This document shows, one piece after another, positions 55,552 to 64,000 of a DNA stretch of 64,000 bases. The stretch is from Stereum hirsutum FP-91666 SS1 (taxonomy: Eukaryota; Basidiomycota; Agaricomycetes; Russulales; Stereaceae). Made by a program: the position numbers and the translations under genes. Location of the stretch: positions 1,419,789 through 1,483,788 of the forward strand of contig NW_006763142.1 of NCBI RefSeq assembly GCF_000264905.1. The letters are read 5' to 3'. How positions within the stretch are numbered: the first letter of the stretch is position 1; every line of letters begins with the position of its first letter. The notes under the pieces are model-generated. The model saw nothing but the letters and a program-made list of their open reading frames with translations. It had not been told where the DNA came from and ran no database searches.

Positions 55552-57772
55552 ATGCTTTCCTCCTCTTTCAAGCGTTTAGCTGCCTTTCTCACCACTCTTT
55601 CTGTCATGACCAGCGTCATGGCAGCCCCATTCGAGGCCCCCGTCGGGACCCGAGACCTGACCCGTCGCTTGGTCACTGGTGCTCCTCGTTTTGTCGTCTA
55701 CCAGTCAGTCATTTCTCTTATTTCTTGACCTTATACGCTCATATCATATCCATGAATCCAGGGACGCTTGGATCAATGGCGAAACTGGCCCTCCCACGGT
55801 GTCTGAAATTACGGGTTTCAACGTCTTGTACGTTATTTTGTTTCGCTTTGCGTGATACAGAATGTAATCCGCAATATTATATCACAGCGCCATGGGCTTT
55901 TTGTTATCTACTGGAGGTGCTGATCAGGTACAGGAATGGGAGAGTCTTTCTGCGTCCCAGCGTTCCACAATCAAATCTCAATACAACGCGGCCGGTATTG
56001 CTCTGGTCGCCTCTGCTTTCGGAGCGACTGATAAGCGTATGGATCGGTTTTTGTATGATTCTCCATCGACATGACTGACAGGTATCGTCCACAGCTACTA
56101 GTGCCGGAGAATCTGCGACATCCCTCGGTGCGAGCATGGGCCAATGGGTTCTGGACAACGGCGTTGACGGTACGTTTGTGCTGGGATATTTTATGGTCGA
56201 TCCAGAGCCGACTTTTTGCGGCGTTTTTGGTTTTGTTTCGCAGGCCTTGACATCGACTACGAAGACCTCGACGCCTTCAACGCCGGCAATGGCAACGCTG
56301 AGAACTGGCTGATCTCATTCACCCAGACCGTCCGCTCTAAGCTCCCTGTGGGTCAATACATCGTCACCCACGCTCCTTTGGCCCCGTGGTTTGCTCCCAA
56401 CAAATGGGGTGGTGGAGGTACGTGGCCGTTTATGTGTGCTGTGGTATGCAAGTCTAACTTTCAATTGTGAAGGGTACTTGAAGGTCCACCAGAGCGTTGG
56501 CAGCCAAATCGACTGGTACAACATTCAGGTATGCTCTTTTTTCGGTCCTTATGTTTACCACGTTGCTCAAATATGAAAGTAGTTCTACAACCGTGAGCGC
56601 AATTCGTTTTCGCTCTGAAGTTCTTCATTGATGTATATCCGCCATTTCTCACGCAGAGGGTTCTGATTATACTACGGTATACTACTTTCTTGGCGCTGCA
56701 CCAGAGTGTCGTCTGATAGCATGACTTACTAGTGCGACGGTCTTGTCACCGCCTCTTCGTCGACCTACCCGGAGACCGCCATCCTCCAAATCGCGGCAAA
56801 TGCTGTCCCATCCGATAAGCTTGTCATGGGCAAGCCCGCTACCACTGCTGACGCGTCTACCGGTACGTCTCCTCACACTTTAAATCTCGTGATCTCTCAG
56901 TAACTCGTTCGGGTTCAGGCTATATCGATCCTGCTACCCTCGCCACTTGTGTTGCCCAGGCAAAGAACGCTGGATGGGTATGTTGTACCGTTGCTTATCA
57001 CATCATTCGCAGTCCAAGTGACAAGTATTCTTGAAAGAACGGCGGTGTCATGGTTTGGCAGTACCCTGACGCTACTGCGTCCTGGATCAAAACCGTTCGT
57101 GGCTCCGCTTTCCCTATCAGTGGTGGTGGTGGTGGTACTCCGACTACCACTTCCCCGACCACTACTAGCACTGGCTCCAGCGGCTCCGGCTGTAGTGGTG
57201 TCTCCGCTTGGAGCTCCACTGTCGCATACGTCGGCGGTGACAAAGTCTCCTACAACGGCCACCTTTGGACCGCGAAGTGGTGGACTGAGGCCGATACTCC
57301 CGGTAAGCATTCTGGCTACTTTATCTTGAATGCTTGATATCTTCACAATATGCTTACTATGGTTTCTTCGATAGGCGGAGCCGCTGGTGTCTGGACTGAC
57401 GACGGCCCATGCTCTTCCGCCGCTGCCACAGGCCTCACCTCCGTCACCATTACCTCCGCTTCTCCGGCTCTCACCGGTCCCGTTAACCCACCTTTCGAAT
57501 TCCTGCATGGAGCTGCTGCCGCCCTCCCCATCGACTCGGATGCGATTAGCCCTATTACATCTGTTTCGGCCCCCGCTTGGTCCTCGGCGTCCGTTTCTTC
57601 CAATTCCACCGTGTCTGCATGGCCGACCGCGTCCGAGTCTGTTTCGACTACGGCCTCTGCTTGGAACGCGACCTCCACATTCTGGACGGCATCGCCCTCT
57701 GCGACGGCCAATACTTCGGTTCCGGCCTCCACTTCCACGGCGACCCTCCTCTTCACCACGGCTGCCGCTTAG
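55552..57772 (+). CDS. Secreted GH18 chitinase with CBM5/12 chitin-binding module
   Basis: Twelve exons: 55552-55703, 55762-55827, 55888-56036, 56095-56169, 56244-56417, 56473-56528, 56583-56592, 56657-56676, 56733-56862, 56919-56977, 57038-57302 and 57375-57772. All phases agree; 517 residues. It cleaves beta-1,4 bonds of chitin. An N-terminal signal (KRLAAFLTTLSVMTSVMA) is followed by a short pro-like stretch. The GH18 domain starts at FVVYQDAWINGETGPPTVSE; the signature DGLDIDYE is residues 147-154 with catalytic E154 and the DxDxE aspartates D150 and D152. GQYIVTHAPLAPWF, SQIDWYNIQFYNQGS and GVMVWQYPDA are later barrel strands. After a Gly/Thr linker (about 325-347) a CBM5/12 module follows (AWSSTVAYVGGDKVSYNGHL, WTAKWWTEADTPG, WTDDGPC), then a 120-residue Ser/Thr/Ala tail. 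Exon 7 has only 10 nt and exon 8 only 20 nt. Confidence 0.93.
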
Positions 57773-58487
57773 AGCGTTCGTGCACTCTGTGTGGATAACG
57801 GACAACATGGCTTCGTTCATTATCCAGACCCTGTTTTGAATTTCGTTCATTTTATTTCCGTTTTCTCTGCTTTGAAAGTAGTTCAGTCGGTTTCTCTTCT
57901 ATGTCTTATTCGATCCTTGAGTCCTCAGCACCGATCCTCTCCTTCTTTTATTTAATGGGTGTGCAGGTGCAGCCTTTTGGCCAAGTTTTATCCCTTGTTG
58001 CTACTTATGGTGTCCTTGTTCTCGAGATTTATGCAACGCGCCATCTTGGTGAGCTCGGTGTTGTTTTTTTGTACTTATTTCTGCTTACACTTCACGAGAA
58101 AAGTCCTGTGGGGAGCTATTTACGCTACTTCTTGAGGGGACACATACGCTTTCGGGAGTTTCCGGAAATCTCTGCCGCTGCGCGCGTATTTTCTCTCTTT
58201 CTGTTCTCGTTCTTTCGCCTGACTGTAGGGCCTCTCTGGTGCTGTATACATGCTACGCAGATCTATCACTTGAGAGCAACATTGCCCTTCTTATCACCAC
58301 GCCGCCTCTCGTAAACTCTAGGTTGACTCTAGGTTTAGGCTTGGTCATAGGACAGGTCAAGATTTGAGTCTATTCGACTGCATTTATCTAAGAGGTGCCT
58401 GGTCGAATTAAGTTGTTTCGAAAGCCTCGAGCGTTCTAACATCAAATTCTAACACCCACAGCTAACAAATTGTACCGCCTCTACTAA
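57773..58487. other. Intergenic
   Basis: 0.7 kb between the chitinase and an F-box-like pseudogene. A plus-strand frame at 57901-58314 is hydrophobic but has no motif and lies where a 3' UTR is expected. Confidence 0.4.
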
Positions 58488-60828
58488 ATGTCCTACCTGC
58501 AAGCCGCACCGATCTTCACCCTCCCATATGAAATCGTCTTTGCTATTCTTAGAAAACTGGCTCGTCGAAACGCGCATGCACGAGATGCACTTCACCTTTC
58601 CGCTGCATGTAGCATTCTCTTTCGCCTTTATGTTCCCACTGACTGACCTTCATTTTCGAATAGACTTGCAAACACTTACATTACGTGATCACCAATGACG
58701 CCGAAACACAATACGAACTACATCTGTTTGCGGAGGGTCTCGTCGACGATGGAACACAACGTCCTTCTTCCACACTACAGGACCGTCTCACTCGCTTGAT
58801 TGACCTTCGTAACTCATGACGCACTTTCTCGTGGACACGTATCGTGGATTTCTCCACCGATAAGGAGTGGAGCGGGGAGCAGCCAAAACTTCGTAAAGGC
58901 ACCTTTCTTTTGGACCACAGAGGAGGAGACACCGCTCCTATATCGACTCCCCACGTATGAAGAGTCCGAGAAACTCACACGTTGCGATGACATTGAGGCT
59001 TTTAACGCGTCGTACTTCGTAGACCCTGAGCAGGATCTAATGGTCCTGTTCAACGTCCGAGAGAGCTTCGAAGGGCCGTACGCTCGCATGATCCTTCGCA
59101 CCCTGAGCAACAAGACCCACCCGGATGCTCGCATGCCCGTTCTGGAATGTTATATGGAGCACGACATGGCATTGTCGGGATGGCCGAACGATCACAATCA
59201 TGTGCAAGTGTTGGACGATATTCTTGCATACTGGACGCATCGGTATCAACGGCTGGTGTTGTGGAATTGGAAGACGGGAGTCATGTTTCTCGTACGTCTC
59301 TATCAGGATTTTCGCTCTGCAATACTGTACTTTTTCGACCAAAGGTTCATCAAAAATGTACGTCATCCATCAGTTTCGCCCGGGTCACGGTTCAGAAACC
59401 GTGCGTGAGCGTGACGGGACCCGTAAATGGTTCAGAAAACAACTTAGGCGCTTGCAAAAATGATTATTCTGCGCAAGCGCCTGCCGAGGTCACTGTTCGC
59501 TCACCATGCGTTATGCGTGAGGTCACGCAGGATTTTGTTCGGTTCACCAGCGCGGAGAACGCGTGACGAACCCTTGGTCGAAAAAGTACAGTATACCGTT
59601 TTGTCAGACGCTGATAACTCTTCTCCAGGACTATTATTTTGGTGACGACGATCCCACGCGACCGACGAGAAGTGCACCCCGTTTTGCATTCCTCACGTCC
59701 CTTTGTTTCATTATCCTCGACCATGAGGGCTCGGGTTCTCTGGACCTATTCTCGGTGGAATCCGCCGCCATCTCAAATGTACTTCAAGTCGACAGCTCCA
59801 GCGAGGCTCCGCCCCACGACCCGGTTCACATTGCTTCATTCGCTCTTCCGACCATAGATCCGGGGCTACGAGTCGGAGGCATTGGCATCAGCGGTCATCC
59901 TGCCTCGTCTCCCTCTGTTCTCCGTGTCTCCAAATCGCCGTTTGCTCTCGCTCCCGATGGTCATGTTTACCGCCTCGATGTCATTTACGTTCCCCATCCC
60001 ACCGTCAACCTGAATGACGTCCCATTCGATCAGAACATCTTCTGCGAATTCTTCATCCATGCTCGGACATTTCTGGAACACCTCAGTTATGCTACCACGA
60101 CGGAACCGGGAGTAGAGGTAGATGTTCGAAAGATACCTTGGTCGGAGTGGGGACCGAAGGGTAGTCGGGTCTTTTGTGGATGCCCTACAGACCCAGTAGA
60201 TGAGTTTGACACCGCTTTGCATGCCACGTACGCTACACTTTTGCGATCTATTCCTCCGCGTGATGATGTCCGTATACAAACTAACAAAACTATCATCAAT
60301 TCCACAGCAAGGATCACTCTTGGAACCTCCACGGTCAACGGGCATCCGCATACCGTTCACACACACAAATGGACCAATCGAAAATCGGAACAGTTATTAT
60401 ACCTACCACACGTGGAAGATCGTCGAGTTCGGTTACCACGTCATGCAGTACCCTTTACTAGAACCATCCGCCACACCTTTCTTTCCTATACCACCACGCG
60501 GCGGTGAATTTGGCTCGGAAGACTTCGCGAAGGAGAGGACCACGAAGCGGGCCATGAGAAATCTCATCGGGCCTTCGACGATTCCGAAGGAGACGGGTGT
60601 ATTTGAGGAAGATGTGGTGTCTTGCTTGCCTTACCACGTCGTGGTACTGGAGAATGTCGAAGGATCGGTTTGCTATATCGACGACGAGAGAGTCCAGGAG
60701 GTCTGGGTGAGTGTTAAACAATACTCAATCTGGATATACCCTTCACGACTAACTTGAGCATCGCATGTACTTAGATTGACAACAGAGACGGTGCTGATGT
60801 ATTTAACTTCCGAACGATTGTATTTTGA
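58488..60828 (+). pseudogene. F-box-like gene (non-LRR Agaricomycete type), broken
   Basis: ATG at 58488: FTLPYEIVFAILRKLARRNA and ALHLSAA form the F-box. After a small intron, CKHLHYVITNDAETQYELHL, LVDDGTQRPSSTLQDRLTRL and IDLRNS follow; the next codon is TGA where relatives have Trp, then RTFSWTRIVDFSTDKEWSGE continues. Later parts: ASYFVDPEQDLMVLFN, ETHPDAR-like NKTHPDARMPVLECYM, YQRLVLWNWKTGVMFL, then after an intron (59292-59626) that contains a 267-bp miniature element, DYYFGDDDPT and FAFLTSLCFIILDHEGSGSL. Near 60230-60400 another frame change is needed to reach YYTYHTWKIVEFGYHVM. A last intron (60707-60774) leads to VWIDNRDGADVFNFRTIVF and TGA at 60826-60828. A nonsense codon, a frame change and an out-of-phase first junction together indicate a pseudogene. 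Confidence 0.7.
59325..59591. mobile_element. 267-bp miniature inverted-repeat element (TA target)
   Basis: Termini CTGTACTTTTTCGACCAA at the left and its reverse complement at the right, matching for about 28 bp with two or three mismatches. Flanked by TA (59323-59324, 59592-59593). The first six bases CTGTAC are the same as in the element at 39531, so both may be mobilised by one Tc1/mariner-type transposase. It lies wholly inside an intron of the F-box-like gene. Confidence 0.85.
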
Positions 60829-61255
60829 TCAACACGCTAGCAAATATGGACGAACGGGCTTCGTGGTTTGGTCAATTCAATATATGCACAGTATCGACAA
60901 GTTGTGACCTGTGGACTTTTTTGGTTCGAACGTATTTTTAGGAATGGATTGCTCCATTGCCCAGCTCGTAGGACCAGCACTTAAATGGTCGATGTTCGTG
61001 TGTACTGTACGTGGTCGCTTACGCAGTTTGGCGGCGAGGAGCATGAACGGGTGGCAAAAAGCGAACTGTGTGGCACCGAACTCCATTTGAAGCTCCGAAA
61101 GGAACACTATGAGCGCGCCCTTGTCGGAGCTTTAATATTTGTTGAGTTCATCTTCGTGGCGAAAACACTCCTTTACTTCGTCCTCTCCTGGGCCCTGCTG
61201 TCTGCAAGACTGAAATCTTTGTTTACAATGCTATAATTCTTGTCTTGGACAATAC
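60829..61255. other. Intergenic
   Basis: 0.43 kb between the F-box-like pseudogene and the XPF/Rad1 gene; promoter region. Nothing else seen. Confidence 0.45.
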
Positions 61256-64000
61256 ATGATGTCGTCGGATAGCCTGCTACCTTTCCACAAGTCGATCCTC
61301 GAAGAAATCCACGACCCAAAGGCGAACGACCTCCTGCTGCTCGCTCGTGGTCTCGGTCTTCGTAGGATAGTATGCACGCTCATGCAGATTTACGAATCAC
61401 CTGAAAACCTGGTCGTACTTGTCAATGCGTCCCCGGAGGAGGAAGCTGCAATTGGAGAGGAGTTAGGGATCATGGGTTGTCGGAGGCCTGGGTTGCGTTC
61501 TGTTGGGTATGAGATGGGGAAGAAAGATAGGTGCGTTATATTCCACTCTTTCATGGCAACGTACCCCCGGACTAGGTTGGAAATAGAAGATAATATTGCC
61601 TTTGTGCGGTGGTGAGAGACCCTTGTGTATCTAGTGCAACTACGTCTTCACAATCGCTGTATCGTATTCGGCGTTAGAACTCAATACGCATGTCTTACCC
61701 ATAGGTCTGTGCACTGGGGACGAGCTGAGCTGACTTTGCTCACAAAAACTTGTGCCAGCAGATAAAGTATATTAACTCGCCTAACATAATGTCATAGACG
61801 CGTACTACATATACTCTCTCCTCGGCCAACTGCTTCGTATCATCACTTCATCTTACGCTGATTACCGTGGAAGGCAGGATCTCTACAAGAAAGGCGGTCT
61901 CGTGTCTGTTACTTCACGCATTCTAGTCGTTGACATGCTTCAGTCTGATATGCCAACTGAGCTCATCTCTGGTCTACTCGTTCTCCATGCCGAAAGGTAT
62001 GTTGACCCTTTCCCATGACGTCGTTGAGTATTGAATGAGTATGTATCTTGGTAGAGTCACTGCGCTATCACTGGAAGCCTTCATTGTTCGCCTGTATCGA
62101 GAGAAGAATAAAGCTGGCTTCTTGAAAGCTTTCACCGACCAACCTGAACACATTACGTCTGGTCTATCGCCACTCAAGAATATAATGAAAGAACTTCAAC
62201 TTCGAAGCGTGCATATCTATCCACGGTAAGTATATACGCCTTCCCTTTTCTTAGGCAGAGTGTTCACGATGTGCGGTTCGTGCAGGTTTCACGCGGACGT
62301 GAAAGACTCCCTCGAAAAGAAACGCGTAGATGTCGTAGAGTTATATCAACCTATGACAGAGCTCATGAGCGACATCCACCACGCTATAGTACAATGCATG
62401 ACCAGCACCGTGGCTGAGCTCAAGCGCTCCAATACTCACGTTTGTCCCTCTTTACTTCAAACAACCTTACGACTGGGCTGACCTTATGATAGATGGATCT
62501 GGACGACCTGAATGTCGAAAACGCATACTTCCGCTCCTTCGACGCCATCGTCCGTCGCCAACTCGATCCCGTCTGGCATAAAGTGGGACCACGGACAAAA
62601 CAGCTCGTCAGTGATCTAGCCACTCTTCGCCGATTATTAACGTATGTCCCACCAACACCTTCTCAACTTTACCCGGACCGTCAAATTGTCAATGTTGAAC
62701 TGATTATTTCATTCGTGCGCCTTACTAACAGGTACCTCCTGACGTACGACCCTCTCGCCTTTCATTCATACCTCGAAACCATCATCGCTTCCAACTCCAT
62801 ATCCGCCGCCGGTAACGCACGGCACAACCAATCGCCATGGCTCCTCACCGACGCAGCGCATATCATCTTTTCTAGCGCGAAACGCCGATGTTACACGCTT
62901 GATCAGACCACATCCTCGTCCGCAAATGCATCTCCACAGCCGCGGGTGGAAGATGAGCTGGACGACGAAGAGGGGTGGAATGCCCTTGATGAGATGGAAT
63001 TTGGGAGGCTGAATCAGACTGATAATGTGCGTGGAGCAAAGGGCAAGGGAAAGGCGAAGAGGCCAAGGTGGCTGCCGAAGGGGATGGAGCCTGTGCTTGA
63101 GGAGCTGCCGAAGTGGAATCTTTTGGCCGACGTTTTGAAGGAAATTGAGGATGAGATTATGAGGCAGGAATCGCTCAGTTCCGGTAGGCTCCCTCATTTT
63201 CCTCCCTCGTCGCAATCGCTGATGGCGTTCGTGTTTCGTTGCACCTGGTTGTAGCCGCGAGAGGAACGAACACCGTCCTCGTCATGACCTCGTCCACGCA
63301 TACTGCGAATACGGTGTCTGAGTTTCTTTCACGCCTGGATCCGGAAGCCGAACCAGGCGCGCAGGGACGAAGTATGTTAGAGGAGAAATTGAGGCTCTAT
63401 CTATGGTGGAAGTCCAAGCTGTCGAGCGAGAAGAAGCGAGATGGTGTCAGGCCCGGGTTCTCTGCGCCACGTAACGATAACTGGGATCAGAGACAAGGTG
63501 GCGAGGGTGAAATTAGTGAGGCGTTGAGGAGGAAGGATAGCGAGAGGAGGGAGAGACAGGCGGGGAGGAGGAGAGTAAGGGGAGGAGCTGTCACTGGGGC
63601 GGAGAGTACGAGGGATAAGGGAAAGGAGAGGGAGAGGGATGCGAGTATGACTATGGGGGAGGAGGTTATGAGGGACGAGGCGGAGAGTATCGCGGACTTG
63701 TGAGTGCAGAATAGTCTCTTTCATTGGTCCGTTCGCAGGCTGACATCGCGCCACCTCCCAGCCTTGCCACCCAAAATCCTCTCACTAGTGATGCTCCTGG
63801 GCTTTCAAATTCCAGCCCGCTGGCTACCGCCGACGAAGATCGCGACCTCGCACTCGCACTCGCACTGTCGGAAGAGGACCCCGTGGCCTTTTTGGTCATG
63901 CAGTCCGAGTTCAATGACTTTTACGGGCTGGTGCCGCCACCACAGGCTGTACTCGTGCGAGCGTACTCCGACGACGGAGATGATAGGATGCTGGCAGAAA
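61256..64000 (+). CDS. DNA repair endonuclease XPF/Rad1, N-terminal part (runs off the window)
   Basis: Exons: 61256-61530, 61874-61996, 62055-62225, 62286-62439, 62493-62641, 62732-63183, 63255-63699 and 63762 to the edge; all phases agree. XPF/Rad1 with its Ercc1/Rad10 partner cuts 5' of bulky lesions in nucleotide excision repair. The N-terminal inactive helicase-like region is clear: LLPFHKSILEEIHDPKANDL, LLLLARGLGLRRIVCTLMQI, GEELGIMGCRRPGLRSVGYE, DLYKKGGLVSVTSRILVVDM, LQSDMPTELISGLLVLHAER, AFTDQPEHITSGLSPLKNIM, VGPRTKQLVSDLATLRRLLT and TNTVLVMTSSTHTANTVSEF. A basic, charged insert (LRRKDSERRERQAGRRRVRG) follows, then DEDRDLALALALSEEDP, which fits a ubiquitin-interacting motif. The ERCC4 nuclease and helix-hairpin-helix parts lie beyond the edge. 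Intron 1 is 343 bp, longer than usual here. Confidence 0.93.

Noticed and set aside
56915..57850. 311-codon frame on the minus strand
   Set aside because: Antisense to the chitinase exons 10-12; Gly/Arg-rich because of the Ser/Thr/Pro-rich sense strand.
61531..61873. Possible extra exon in XPF intron 1
   Set aside because: The residues on both sides (GYEMGKKDR / QDLYKKGG) are contiguous in the family, so nothing is missing.
1..64000. CRISPR arrays, bacterial-type operons, prophage
   Set aside because: No regularly spaced short repeats, no Shine-Dalgarno-led gene strings; the splice structure shows a eukaryotic genome.

Overview
The window looks like nuclear DNA of a filamentous basidiomycete, most likely an Agaricomycete. 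Genes lie on both strands without operons and are cut by many short introns (mostly 50-70 nt, GT-AG). The content is typical of mushroom-forming fungi: several F-box/leucine-rich proteins, a thaumatin-like protein, a bacterial-type secreted alpha-amylase, a GH18 chitinase with a chitin-binding tail, an AtaL-like (DUF1857) protein and a J-domain co-chaperone. Exon structures were worked out by hand from splice signals, reading phase and remembered family consensus; nothing was searched against a database.

Layout. 1-9 kb: AtaL-like protein (1210-1906, +), an 871-residue low-complexity protein with an 11-unit N-terminal repeat (2563-5231, -) and a membrane-anchored hotdog thioesterase (6576-7999, -). 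8.8-10.7 kb: a decayed gene resembling a Rap1-type Myb protein and a small ubiquitin-like protein. 11.4-16.8 kb: secreted proteins, namely the GH13 alpha-amylase (-) and the thaumatin-like protein (+). 18-20.7 kb: an F-box gene split by about 0.9 kb. 20.7-27.2 kb: a gene-poor block holding a diverged tandem array with units of about 0.5 kb. 27.3-31.2 kb: a small hypothetical gene and a cyclophilin with very large introns. 32.8-37.3 kb: a small hypothetical gene and a frameshifted F-box pseudogene.

37.7-44.0 kb is the most unusual part. Two tandem copies of a gene related to SRAP (HMCES/YedK-type, abasic-site-binding) proteins lie beside an intact F-box gene. Both copies have lost the active-site residues of the family. 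The first copy is still open; the second is broken by an insertion and a frameshift. The duplicated block also carried along the 3' end of the F-box gene, and it contains small transposon-like elements whose empty sites are visible in the sister copy.

46.4-64 kb: a 1058-residue J-domain protein with a huge disordered linker, two diverged paralogues of unknown function separated by an hAT-like miniature element, the GH18 chitinase, a broken F-box-like gene with a miniature element in an intron, and the N-terminal half of the XPF/Rad1 repair nuclease running off the right edge.

Functional grouping: amylase, chitinase and thaumatin-like protein are secreted polysaccharide-active or cell-wall-related proteins; XPF and the SRAP relatives belong to DNA-repair families; the F-box genes are substrate-adaptor-like and mostly decaying. 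No tRNA, rRNA or CRISPR array was recognised.
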